Source: a virus
Virus record (IMG/VR): IMGVR_UViG_3300009068_000029
Span: 17,511 to 81,510 of that record
Length of the DNA stretch: 64,000 nucleotides
Strand: one strand, 5' to 3'
Part shown: piece by piece, positions 8,901 to 20,700 of the stretch
Position numbering within the stretch: the first letter of the stretch is position 1
Layout of the letters: every line of letters begins with the position of its first letter
Position numbers and translations under genes: made by a program
Notes under the pieces: generated by a model
Database searches by the model: none
The model's input: the letters and a program-made list of their open reading frames with translations, nothing else
Told to the model about the DNA's origin: nothing

Positions 8901-11745
8901 GAGTATCAACATCAGTAGTATCTATTAAAGCTTGATTGTAAGCAGCAACAGCTTTATCATAAGCAGTCTTTTTACTATTGAGCTGTATATCAAATAAGTC
9001 TTGATTCTCTCTACTTATAGTATAAGTATAAAGTTCTGCGGCAGCCCTACTTTTCTTCCACTCTCTGATATTAGCAGCTATTCTTAAACCTGCTTCATCT
9101 TTTAAGTTTTTATTTTTATCATAATCAGACTCAAGTAAGTCTAACTCTTCTTTTAAATCATCTAACTTATCCAGTTGTTCTTCAGAGTTTTCCTCTGTAA
9201 GACTACCCACCTGGATTTTGTTCATCTCTTCAAATATTAAATCTCGTGCTTCTTTTGATTCAGCACTCAACATATTCTGAATTTGATAATAAACATCATC
9301 AAAAGGCTGCTCTTCAAACTCTAACTGTGTTCTTCTTATTTCAGCTTCTTTAGCTCTGATTAAGTCCTTCAGTGCAGAGTCTTGTACTTTAGTTTGTTTA
9401 AGTTCTCGTAACTCCGACTTTAATTTAGTAATAAGGTTGTTGTAACGAACTTCATCCATCTCACTTAAGAGAACCATAGTTTCTCTCTTAGAGATTTTAC
9501 CATTCCTATTTTCTAAGATTTCTACTTTCTTAAGAAATCTTCCAAAAACATTTTCAAAGTCAAAAGAAGTGTTAACACCTATACCTTTACTGGTTAAATG
9601 GGCTTGCAACTCGTCAGCTATTTTCTTCAACTTAACCTCCATTGCCTGAGCTTTTACGTTAGCTGAATCGAATTGATTAGCAATCATACCCCCTACAGTA
9701 CCTGTAAGAATGTTTCCAGACAATCCTGCAGATTCTAGGAATAAAGAAAAGTTTCCTACATCCTTAATCTGACCCCTAAGGGCTTTTAACAAGTTAGCTT
9801 TAGTTGCTAGTGTAGACATCCTAGCCTCTTCATTCCTAATACGATCTTCAGTAAGTTTGATAAGTCTTTCGTTACCGAGTTTTTGTAAACTTGCTAATGA
9901 AGTTTTAAATCTATCTATATTATCTTGAATTCGTTTTTGAGCGTCTTTTGTTTGAGGCTCAAACTCATCTGCTAATTTAATAGCCAAAGCTTCTACAGCG
10001 TTGTTAAAATAAGCTTTAGAAAGTGAGTCTGAGGTTGATTCTAAGTTAAGAAGTTGTTGACCTAAAACAGTGTTAGCTCCTAAGTCTCCCATTACTCTAC
10101 GATAGTTTTGAGCTAAGTTTGTATATTGTTCTCCTAACTCTTTAGCATGGTAAGCCTGTCTAAACAGTTTGTCTTTTGTAACACTAGGATCAGAAGACAT
10201 TTTACTAAGAGAGTTTCTTACACTTGCTAGATACTTAGAACTATCATAAAAGAAACTTACCAAAGATTTAAAAGACTCAGTAGCTTCTGCTGCAGAGATT
10301 TCTACAAAAAGATCTTTAGTTCTAAGTACACTACCTACATTTACTCCAAGAATTTCTGCTTGGTCTCTTATTTTATTCCAATCAATTAAATTTTCCGTTT
10401 GTAAAAGTTCATCTAAACGAGCAAGAAACTCAACTTTGTCTCTTTTCTCATCATCTAAGAACTCGTCCATATCCCTCATCTGTGCATCACTCATAGCATA
10501 AGGCATAGAGTTTAACTTAGTGTAGAGCACACTTGTATTAATATCTTGTGCAAAGAGTACTTCATTAAAGAAGTTCTCTAATAGAAGATCTACGTTTTCT
10601 AGACTATTAAGATTTTTATTTAGGTTTAGTTTCTTACCAAAGAACTTCCAAATTGCATCTATGATTTTAACAAACCAATTAGGTTCCTCCTTTTCTAAAA
10701 GGTCTCTGAATGCTGGATTAGTAAAAAACTCTGATACAAACTCGTGAATATCTCTAAATCCATAATAATCTTCTATCTTTTCTTTGGTAGAATACTTTTG
10801 TTGATAGTAAGTAAGAATAGGTTTAAGACTGTTTACTAATGCTTTATCTGCTTCAGTTGTAGGGTTCTGTAAACTAGAAGCTAGAACTGAGTGTAAAATC
10901 TCGTGTAGAATTACACGTCTAGAATAATCCAGTCCTCTGCTTTTTAAACCAAATACATTTAATTTAATAGTATGAAATTCAGGTACGTACTCTCCCATAG
11001 GAATTTCTTCCCTTCCTTCTAAGTCTTTTCCTGTAAAAAAGTCTAAGCCAATATTAGGAATCAAGTCTATGATAGGGAGAAGTTTTTTAATTACAAACTT
11101 TTCATAATCAGGAGTCTCAGGATCATTAAGAATTTTAATTAAAGTATCATAAACATCAGGCTGTTGGAAGTCTACATACTTCTTTAGAAATTCTATTCTT
11201 GTTTCCTTACCCTTAGTCAAATTTTTGCTAAATACTTCACCTTCGATAAAACTACCTAAGTAGATTGTGTTTAACTCTGTAAATGGTATTGGATATATCT
11301 TATACATCCTGTCTAACACAGATGCTTCAGGATTAACAATATCTATACTTATAGAAGAAACTCCTTTCTGTTTAACGTAGTTAGCTACTTCAAGCAAAGT
11401 AGTTAGGTTGATGGGAGTATCTATTCTTACTTGAACATCTTCAAACAAGTCTTGTGCTCCTCTAAGATAATCTACTTGCTCAGGAGTTAAAGAATCAATG
11501 CCTAAGTTGTTAAGTAAATTGTCTGAGTCTATTTCTACAAAATTTCCAAACCTACCCTTATCCTTGTTTAAAGGTTTAGGCCAAGTATTATTTCCATCTT
11601 TCTTAGAATACAGACTTCCTTGTTTAACTAAGTCTATAGCTTGTTCATTACTGTATCCTACTTGGGATAAAGTATAAGCAAGTACAGAAGTTTGATTCAT
11701 CCCTGTTACAGGATTAGTATATTTTATGACGCAGCCTTTAGACAT
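5947..11745 (-). CDS. Giant virion cargo-type protein with HExxH zincin motif, 1932 aa
   Basis: 1932 residues. Near the N-terminus RRVILHEILHSV contains HExxH (H281, E282, H285), a zincin metalloprotease signature inside a region that looks like a folded protease domain. Residues of about 430-1150 are dominated by long charged helices, probably coiled coil. Near the C-terminus are hydrophobic stretches (about 1683-1735) interrupted by a very acidic YDDEDEED loop, then a basic helical tail. It is the most downstream gene of the giant block. In crAss-like phages such giants are virion cargo ejected into the cell. Possible roles are processing of other cargo and membrane passage; both are inference. 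It ends 14 nt before a promoter box. Confidence 0.7.
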   Translation of the reverse strand: MSKGCVIKYTNPVTGMNQTSVLAYTLSQVGYSNEQAIDLVKQGSLYSKKDGNNTWPKPLNKDKGRFGNFVEIDSDNLLNNLGIDSLTPEQVDYLRGAQDLFEDVQVRIDTPINLTTLLEVANYVKQKGVSSISIDIVNPEASVLDRMYKIYPIPFTELNTIYLGSFIEGEVFSKNLTKGKETRIEFLKKYVDFQQPDVYDTLIKILNDPETPDYEKFVIKKLLPIIDLIPNIGLDFFTGKDLEGREEIPMGEYVPEFHTIKLNVFGLKSRGLDYSRRVILHEILHSVLASSLQNPTTEADKALVNSLKPILTYYQQKYSTKEKIEDYYGFRDIHEFVSEFFTNPAFRDLLEKEEPNWFVKIIDAIWKFFGKKLNLNKNLNSLENVDLLLENFFNEVLFAQDINTSVLYTKLNSMPYAMSDAQMRDMDEFLDDEKRDKVEFLARLDELLQTENLIDWNKIRDQAEILGVNVGSVLRTKDLFVEISAAEATESFKSLVSFFYDSSKYLASVRNSLSKMSSDPSVTKDKLFRQAYHAKELGEQYTNLAQNYRRVMGDLGANTVLGQQLLNLESTSDSLSKAYFNNAVEALAIKLADEFEPQTKDAQKRIQDNIDRFKTSLASLQKLGNERLIKLTEDRIRNEEARMSTLATKANLLKALRGQIKDVGNFSLFLESAGLSGNILTGTVGGMIANQFDSANVKAQAMEVKLKKIADELQAHLTSKGIGVNTSFDFENVFGRFLKKVEILENRNGKISKRETMVLLSEMDEVRYNNLITKLKSELRELKQTKVQDSALKDLIRAKEAEIRRTQLEFEEQPFDDVYYQIQNMLSAESKEARDLIFEEMNKIQVGSLTEENSEEQLDKLDDLKEELDLLESDYDKNKNLKDEAGLRIAANIREWKKSRAAAELYTYTISRENQDLFDIQLNSKKTAYDKAVAAYNQALIDTTDVDTLEYKKQTIEYYKKQFDLWKANNCVRKISPDFYKQRKEIVDAITIIQSRYPAPSGVRRMDEVWNDIFGVLKGYKNSDNFYEGSKIASPNLDGTPSNLAGLVREYEEEIEKIKTAYKTDVDMSKEDADNLKDLFSSFGDIQEKVYTPDYVREYTSKLNLIKTSLIATNSLRYQDQADDALLEIDATKELRKTDWYKQNHKKVNVWDENNQIWTLSDEPLYFWMSTEPTDKNLITDTSPSFRWNTIAVNPKYVRADIKNVKYSKRVPLRTDKTEYRNKEYDKLDAKEKEILKKITDVYLDLQKGTPMNLKKGLELPSVLMDPAEKALKNTNMGTLKSKIGATFQGIWDKATFEDDEETARSQEGGSIIQKVSKKLYLKYNKPIPADKMSINILNSIAMYGADLIRFKEAYEVMPYIYGMQDVLKESLPGTKIEKMINNLFERKLQGKSRKFLVNNKAGRVVEKVLDMALSANSPIVLAYRLPSSVKNFMAGSANVFIQAGIYGLSRKEIFKAMGRNAVHIADLFQSEVEDGRDSEYISRMRYFNVMPEDQLSETGRKLFISKLGKYRKYNPFNFLGFFRTFGEFEMRSAVAEALSQQFLIPLTDKPEGVPLFEAYDFKDGILVPKDTIVDQEGFQKIEQYYRGKLNHVNAAIQGAYGSMDKGEYSRYTLGRIIGNMKGWVAYQGMRRFKVGRTINPRSGEEFQGFYVTVVQALKLLYQSNFSLPATRNLMTPAERREAEGAAIDMLALAVIMAVSAILNSIRYDDEDEEDMYVVYFLLYNLLMIEDELNSLNPVFSPLSIYYSRFQNNVDGQNFAQYYLNRNVLLPFAGATDAVKLTIEMLNPFDDANPFDEYVPRSRSGKISNPKRYPPDPTLKGDMEISARIQKLFGLNASINYFLNPEYLFRKYENYNPKWYISSLDADLKSEKRSVNSIGKQIKSIERQLDYVEDLDTKQNLLEKIESLQNERSESKERTSSLIDIYSETGRK

Positions 11746-11776
11746 CTTGTTTGTTTAAATTTAAATTGTTTACTTA

Positions 11777-11784
11777 CAAATATA
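11777..11784 (-). promoter_or_regulatory. Weak promoter: -7 box TATATTTG
   Basis: TATATTTG reads leftward about 30 nt upstream of the 1932 aa gene. At N19 the -33 position reads TAG in place of TTG, so the promoter is weaker or only partly independent of readthrough. Confidence 0.5.
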
Positions 11785-11793
11785 ATTGGTTTT

Positions 11794-14700
11794 TTAATCT
11801 TCCCTACACTTAGTTACCTCAAACTCAGTGTTTTCTAAACTGTCCATGTCTGCAGGAATCATAGCAACTGTGGGAACCGTAAGCTCAAGATTAACTGCTT
11901 GTGGTGTCTGTAAACCATAAAGTACTGGAGTATTGTAGTTATAATTACTTAAATCTACTTTATAACCCCCAGGTTCCCCGTTTAATCCCTCAACTTTGTT
12001 TTCCCATACAAGTTTAACTCCACTTACTTGAGTCATTGCATTATAAATAGCACCTGTTTCAATAGGTTTACTATTACTAATATTCATAATAGTATTAACT
12101 ACTCTATCTAGATTTTGTTTAGACTCTTTTTTATAGTCATTAAGTTTTTTAATAGCTTGTTCTAATTCTTTATCAGATAATTTTTTAATATCTTCTCCTG
12201 AATTAATACCTTCCTCACTGCTATCTAATATACCTATGTTTAAAGCAGCTTCATATTTTATCTCTTTAGCTCTTCGTTCAGTAGCTTGTTGATATGTTTT
12301 TTCATACTCTTGTTGAGAAATTTCTACATCATTTTCAGGTAAAGATTTTATATTACCCTTATAATATTTATTATCACCTTCTTGTGTACCTGCTATAAGC
12401 TCATATCTATTTTCACCAACAATAAAATTACTTTTATCAACAATATTAACCTCATCTTTACCTGCATATATTAAAGCAGTTCTGTCATTATTCTGTGTAA
12501 GTTTGGTAATTTCAAACCCACTAAAGTACATAGGAAAATCTTTTCCATACTGATTAATGTGTTTTTGAATAAGATGATGGACTAAGGGAGTAAAGTAGTT
12601 CATCTCTACATCCAGAGTCTGTTTTACTTCTTCCTCTACTTTTCCATAATCTTTCTCTAATTCTTCTTTTTTATCCAGTGCTTTTTGTTTTAATGCAGTG
12701 AAAGTATTTTGTTGGTCTGTAAATAATAAAAAACTAGTATCTATATCAAGTAATGAGGGATTAACCTGTTTTACGTAATCTAAAAACTTTTTAATATCCC
12801 ACATATCTGCAGACACTCGTCCAGATACTCCTTCACCTGTTGAAGTAGCATATACACTGTTATTCAAACTACGTACAGTAAATTCTCCTAATTTGCCATC
12901 AAAATTCTGTTCCAAGTATTGTATGATAGACTTAGCTTTTTTAGTTTCTGCGTTTTGACTAGAGTTTAAGTCTTTTTGAGATTGCTCTTTAACAGACTGA
13001 GCCAATAGATTTTGATTATATTTAAAATTCTCAATCAATGTGTTGAACTGATTAGCAGTTATTTTAGATAAACTTAAATTAAACTCATAAGCTGTAGTAG
13101 CATTTCTGGCCATACTATAAATTCGCTTAGTATCATTTATTGCTTTAGAAAGATATTTATCCATTTGTATTTCGGAAAACGCTAATAGAGAATCCACACT
13201 CTCGTTTAACTTCTCCTCATTTGTGCCCCTTAGGTGTCTTTGTGTCTTAGGCAAACGTTTAGCAGGAACCGATAAAGCGATTAAAGGAGCGTTATCCCCA
13301 TAGAGTTTTCTAAACCTCTCATTTATCCCTTCTCTCAAAGCAATAGTTCTAGATTTAAATATTTCTTTTTTCTCTGCTACAGTAAGAGCGGTATATTCCC
13401 ACTCATTAATTTCCATAGGTGCATTTAACCCCCTTAACATAAGTCTTAATTCCTCTAACTCGCTTTCAGTGAGTAAAGATTTTATGCCTCCTCTTTTCTT
13501 AAATTCTGCAAATTTTCTTTTAGCAGTGTAAGCTCCATCGACTAATTTCTGGGCTTTTTCAGGCCTAGTATATACACTATCATCTGATTTATAAAGTTCT
13601 ATAGATTCAGCAATCCTTTGTTTAAAGGTAGCTAGACCCTGACCCCCATTGAGTGGCATTTCTTTCAAACTATCTAATAGAGTATTTAAAGATTTATAAG
13701 TTGAAAATTCTCCACTAAAATGTGTTAGGACACGTGAGTTTGGAGACTCTATTTGTGCAATATTAGCAAGCAACGTTTTGTTAAGATCCTGCAAATACCT
13801 GCCCAAAGAAGTTTCTACGTTTACTTTTTCCGATTTATATTCTCTAAGAAACTCTATATTATCGTTTTGTATTTCGTGCAAAAGTACTCGGTCTTTCCAT
13901 TTATTTTTACCTGTATAAAAATAAGTAAGATTACCCCACGCAGAAGGAGACTTATTAAAGTGTCCTGATTTTAAATGATACTTGTCATTAAATCTTAACG
14001 ACACTTTGTTATGGTATACGTCTGGGTTTTGTTTAGTTAGCCCTAATATAGTAGCTATTCTCTGCCTTTCTGCAAAGGGAAGAGCTTGAATTTCTGCTTC
14101 TGTCATATTAGCTAACTCAAAATCTTCGTCGGAAGATCTATCTTTTACATTTGTAAAAGTTTGATCTACCCTATAGGATAAATAAGTACTTTCGTCAGCA
14201 AACCCTAATAGATAGTGAAAATTTAACCACTCATGTACTTGCTGTACAAAATCTTCTGCGGTTATAGATTTTAAATTAGGATTTTCTGATTTAATCATTT
14301 TCCTAATCCCGTCAAGAATAGAAAGTTCTTGTTTTTTAGCACCATCTAACTTAATGGTCTCAGAGAGTACAATAGGATTTTTTTTGTATTTTTGCAATAA
14401 ATCGGGTAATACTTTTAATGTGGGAGCTATATTAGTGTAACCATTAGTTCGGACTAACTGTTCTTTCTCTTCATCCGATAATTTTTTTGTTATTTTTTCT
14501 AACTCTTGAGAAACATTCCACGGTTCTAGTGTATATAAATTGTCAGAATCGACTATATTAAAATACTTTCTAAGAGTTTTTGGCAAAAACTTTGATTTTT
14601 TTCTAAACGATTTATTTAAAAGTCTATCAAAAAACTGTTCGTTGTCTCGTACTTCTTGAATAATTGCTTTTTGTCTTTGATTATGTTCTGGAATATTAGT

Positions 14701-17700
14701 AGACACCCAATTATCAAGTTCTTCCTGAGTAGAAAAGTAAGGGGAATTGTCACCATACTTTTGTTTATAATCAGAATTTCTAAAAACAAAACCATACTTA
14801 AAAACAATAGTATTATCCTCAACGATGAGAAGATTAGCAGCTGCAATCCCTATATCATTAATCAAAGTATAATCAATAGGGGCAACAGATTGATTGGTTA
14901 GTACATCAGCAAAATTTACTATATTATTTAACTTACTATACTCTGCCCACGTCATTAAATCAGACATATCAGATGAAAGTATCTTCATTGCTGCTACCTC
15001 AAAAGGATCAATAGTAGTATTCTTAAAGTTTTTAATTACACTGTTAACCCAATCTAAAAACTTTTTAAAGAAAGAGTAGTCTGAAGTATTAGCGTTTTTG
15101 TTTTCTATTCTTTTAATAGATTCTGCAATAAGTTGACCTATTGATTCTTCTGTAAGATCCTCAGGTTTAGAAACTAGTTTACCATATTCTGTTTGATATA
15201 ACTTATTATTTTTTAAAGCTACTTGATGTGACTCCCACAAAGCTTTTTTAAGCGGAGAATTAGTTTTTAATAATCTGTACCAAAAGTGAGCAGCTTCTTC
15301 TGGAAGTTTATTCCAGGCTTCAGGTCTTTTACTTAAGTCGTCTATAATATCCACAGTACCTTCTATAAAGTTAGTGGCCGCTATAGCTCCTTCTACAACA
15401 GATCCTTCCTGAGATAAAAATTCAGAAACTAATCTTTGTTCTACTCCTACATTTTCAAGAAACTGGGCTACTACATTTAAAGTATTAACATGAAATTCTA
15501 ACTGTCCTTGATTTTGAAGATCTATTCCAAATAAGGTATCGTTATTCTGTGTAGTAGTAGATGGTTGAGTAGTAGCTGCAAGTGTCTTAACTTGTTTTTG
15601 TTTAGTTCTTTCAGCTATAATAGATGCCTCATCAAAACTATCAAATTCAGGTTCAGAAGCATCATTAGAAGATTCCTGTGCATAGGTCTTAGCTTTAGCT
15701 AAGTTATCCCCATTTGTAATTTTAGATTCTTTTACGGGCTCTTTTGTAAAGTCTGGAAACGTTTTCATTTTACTTGTTACCACAACTTCATTTAATTTAC
15801 CAGGCCAATAGATAGCAGAGTGAATATCAGTAGTTTTTTGTAAAAAGTTACCTAAGAACTCTAAAGTTTCAGGGTTGTCTATGGACTCTTTAATCTTCTT
15901 AAGAACAATAGAAAGTTCAATCATAATATCCGTTTGAGCTTCCATAGGAATAAAGTTATGGATAGAACGATACTTGATGTTAGATCCTTGACTCAATAAA
16001 ACAGTGTTAGCTAAGTCACTAAAGAACCCTCTTACTTCGGGGTTAGGATGATTAAGTCCATCAGAAAAATCTTTTTGTCCTGCATTTACCGTATCTACAT
16101 CCTTCTCGTTAGTCAACATACCTGGATAGAACATAGTTGTTCCCTCTACCATAATAGAAGTAAAGTTATTTAAGATAATATTATTATTAGCAAAGGTTCT
16201 TAGTTTAGAATCTTCTGTATTGTTGAATATAGTATCAAATCTAGAACGCAAGTTGTTCTTAGCTGTAGTGTCTAGTAATCCTGAATCAGGACCATATTTA
16301 GCATACCAAGGCTTAAGTTCAGGAGTATTCTGGAAGAAAGACAACATCATAGAATTCATGAGTTGGTTAAAGTTTTTAACTGTTTTATCCCTTCCCCAAT
16401 ACTTACCATAGTAGTTCTTTACCATATGTAAGTGTTGTTTAACTATATCTAAAGAGAAAAAGTCCCATACTTGATCTACTACAGACTGGTTGGCTTCTAG
16501 AATGTTAAACGGAGAAACAACACTGTTTTCAAGAATCTTATTAATTCCTTCAGGATTAAAATTGTCTGAAGCTTCTATAATACCTTGAGCAGTAGAATAA
16601 AACTCTGTATTAATACGATAATTTGCTGTATTAAAGTCGATGTTAGTTGTTAACTCCAGTAACATTTGATTCTGGGTTTGAACTATATAGTATTGAGCAA
16701 TAAAAGCCAACTGTGCTTTAAGAGCCTTTGTTCCTTCCTTTGTATTTCTGTTTGCCTTAATTTTATCATAAGGACTTCTGTATACGTTAGGGTTAGGGGG
16801 GTAGTTAGTTTTGTTAAAATTTTCTGCTGATAATGCTTCTACAATACTTGGAGTGCTTAATAGTTTTTCTATAGTAAGCTTTTCATCTAGCTTTTTATCT
16901 ACATATACAGCCTTTTCACCTAACATGTCCATAGCAGGTTTAATATAATCTTTAAACAAGTCAGCAGGTTTCTGTCCTAATGCTTTACCTACCTTAGTAA
17001 TCTTACTAGATCTAATGTAGTGTTGTACAATAGGTTGGTTAACCAAAAGAATAGCTTCTTCTACAGGAGTACCATTAATCACCATTTGAAGAATTAAAGG
17101 GGTTCTTTCCCTATCTGCGTTAAAGTAATTGATCCAGTCTTCCTTCTCGATATCTACGTGCCCATTAATAAACTCGTTGATTACGTCAGAAATTAAATTA
17201 ATTCCATCAGCATCATACAAACCTCCTAACTCAATCTCTTTAGTGTTTTTATTTTTATTGGCTTTAAGTAAGTAGAATTTATTTAAATCAATAATTTCTG
17301 GGTTGCTCTTAAATCTTAATCCTGTTTGTTGATAAAGTTTATGTAAAGCGTTTACTTTAGCATCTACACTTAAAGATTTTTTACCTAAGTTGTTCTCAGT
17401 AAAGATTCTAACTGAGGTTTCAATTAAGAACAGAGCACTAGAAGAAATACGACTAGATTTACCTTTCATCTTTTGATACTCTTCAGCAATAGCTGGCAAG
17501 ATTACGTTAGTGTTTGGTTTTGTAAACTCTGTAAAGATACTAGGCTCCGACAATATAGAAGATATTACAGAAATCATATTGTTAGAAGCAGATCCTTTAA
17601 TTGCTTTCTCTGAAATGTCTTTCATATCAGCAAGTACTTCATTGACAGCAACTAAATTTTGTAACATTTCTACTACGTTAGGATCTTGACTACGAAGGGT

Positions 17701-20700
17701 TTTAAATCTCTCAATAGCAATACTAAGCTTCATGTTTAACGGACCAATGTTTTCTTTAAATTCTGTAATTGTATCTGTATCTCCAGACTTCTTAGCTTCT
17801 TTTAGATTGTCTATAAACTTCTTAAGAGTTTCAATTTCTTTAGATACTAAGCCAGCCTCTTTAAAGTCAGCAGAGGCAAACAAGCTTTGTAAGCTGTTTG
17901 CTTTAACAGCTAAGAATTCATTCTTTGCTAAGATATTATCTATGATTTGTGCTCTAAACTCAGGATCATTTAGTCTAGGATTAGATACTAAGTTTCCATT
18001 GTCATCCAACTCTGGCTCATACATAAACAATTTATCTATGTCAAAATCCGATCCAGACTTAGTCACAATGGAAGGAGGAACTACCATTACAGGACCCCCT
18101 ACATTAGATAAGAACTTACGTACTCTAAAATACTCCATAGAGTTTAATCCTTGTACAGGAATACGTACTCCTACTATAGTAATTTTAGCAGAGTGTTCTG
18201 TTACCCAAGCATCATCTTCTAAAGCCTGGTTAAGTCTATCTAAAGTTGCAATACGTTCTCCGTTCCAAGTAAGATTAAGTAAAGGAGAATGTTTCTTAGG
18301 ATTAAAAGGAATTAAAACATCTGCAGGTTGTACTACTCCATTTTCAACACGATAGTCTCTTAAACCACTTACGTTAAATCCACTTGCTATAGTTTTAAGT
18401 TGAGCAGTAGTAGGTTTCTTCATCCTAGTTCCTAATTTATTAAACCCTGTAGAAGCTAATTGAATATACGCTTCACCGAACAACTTAGGTCTTAATACAC
18501 GTTTAGATAGTGCACTAGAAATAATCTGATCTATTAAAGAACGTTGTACACCTGCATCTAAAGAAAATACAAAAGAATTGGTAAGAGTAGGTCTTAAGAA
18601 AGAGTATACCGAAGTAGGAACATCCTTCTTATCAAATTCATTTTCTAACCAAATGGTAAAATCCATAGTATTAATAGCAGTTATATTTCCGTTATCATCT
18701 ACAGTTGCTCCAATTTGAGAATAGATTTTTGCTTTTTCTACGTCTACAATAACTTGTACGTTTTCAATAAAAGCATTTTGAAGAGCGTTAATCTTATCTT
18801 TTAAGTGAGCATACTGAGGATTCATTTCTCCTGCTACATAAAAGTTAGAAAAAATAAGTTTAACCATCTGAGTAGAAAGAGTAACTTCGTTCTTAGTCTT
18901 AGGAGCTATGTACTGCTGTCTACGCAATCCGTCAATAGGAAGTCTAAATACAGCTTCAGGATCTACTTTAGTAAGTTTTAATTCGCCATTCTCTCCCTCT
19001 ACATACGTAGAAACCCCCTTTACATTTTTCTTTTCATAGTAAGAAAGTTCTTTTGTAGGAGTAGACATCTTATTACCACTAGAAAAGGTCGCTAAATCAA
19101 CTCCCTTGTCTAAGTAATCCAGCATTAAACCTTCTAAGTCAGTATCAAACACCATAGAAGGACTCAAAGGAAATACAGAGTACTTACCTAGTACATTGTA
19201 TTTTGTGTAATCTGTAGGAGATCCATAGTATCCTAACTTTAAAGAAGTTAAAATACCTAGATTACTCTTTTCAATTAAATCATATACTTTGGCTTTGTCT
19301 GCATCAGACTTAGACTCTCTGTAAGTTTTAATTGCTTTAAATACTTCTAACTCATGTTTGTATGCTTTCTCCAGTTGAGGAGGCCATTCTCCTACAGAGT
19401 TAAGATAGAAACGAATAAAATCTAAACTAGCATAAGCTTGAGCATTTGCCTCTTCGTCCTGTGCAAAAACAGCATTGACGTTGTTATCAATCTTTTTAGT
19501 TTCTTTAGCTATTTCCCCAGGAGTAAGAGGACCTTTAACAGAAACTAATGCACTTAGATAATTTTCTCTCATGCTCTCTCTGATACTATCTCTTGTACTT
19601 TCGTCTAGATACTCAAATGTTTTTACATCTTCGTACTGTACATAGTTAAGATTATTATCATAAGCTCTTGCTTTTCCTTTACCTCTTTGAAGTTCTTCTA
19701 ATCCTCTAGACAAAACACCGTTAGAACTATTGTTCCAAGAGTTAATATCTTGATTATCCAAACGAGGTTGTTTTCCTGGAGAAATAGCAGCACCTAGACG
19801 CTTAAATACCTCTCTCCATTCTCCGTTTTTAATCTTAAAGTTAGAAGGATCCCCTATAAGCAAGTGCAGTAACTCTACCTGGTGAGCATAGTAGTTAGTA
19901 GCAAAGTGCATTAAAATAGAGTTTATCTCCTCATCAGTGTATTCAGAGCCATCGTTCTTTGGGTACAGTCTATTAAACTGTTTGGCCAAGTCTTTGTTTT
20001 CTCCTTTGCTTAGGATTTCTATAAAAGAAGTTCTTAGACTCTGAACAGAATCTGTAAAGTAATCTGTCAAAGAGTTTTTAAACTCCCCATAAAGACTGTT
20101 ACTAGACATTCCAAACATTCCAAGTAAAGCACCTTTAAGAGCAGCTTTGTTTTCAGCAACATTTATAGCTTCCTTAATTCTATCTTGCATAGATTCAGGA
20201 ATCATATCTTTAAATATAATAAAGTCTGATCCTAAAATTTCTTTTCTGTTTGATTGTGCTTTGTCATCAAACATACGCATAGCCTCAAAATACAAGTACT
20301 GTTGCATCTGTGCTACAAAAGAAGAAGCAAGTACAGTTTTATTTTTAAAGTTATATTCTTCGTACGGAAAGTACTCTCTATCTGATTTGTTACCGTTTAT
20401 AGAAGTTGCAAAAGAACTACTCTTAGCTCCTACTCGCATATTTTCTACAATAGCATCTCTCTTAAAAGAGATAAAATCTTGAAGTAACTTACCATCTCCA
20501 GTAAGGTTAGTTGTCTTGTCCCCCATAGAAGTTCCTATGGTATAGCCTGACATGTTAGCAACTCTTAATTCTACATCCTCTCCTGCAGTAGTAACTCTTC
20601 TTGTACCATCATCTTTACGAAACATCTTCTTCATTAGGATACTGTATTCTAAGAAGTTGTTTGTTTCAGGATTTAAGTGACCACTTAAGTCATAGATACT

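Noticed and set aside
13753-15079. Several short + and - frames inside the polymerase gene
   Set aside because: They overlap conserved coding sequence in other frames and have no start signals.
17732-18355. 207-codon open frame on the + strand
   Set aside because: It lies wholly opposite the polymerase gene, covering the DFDID region, has no promoter or leader, and reads as low-complexity Ser/Leu sequence typical of an antisense shadow.
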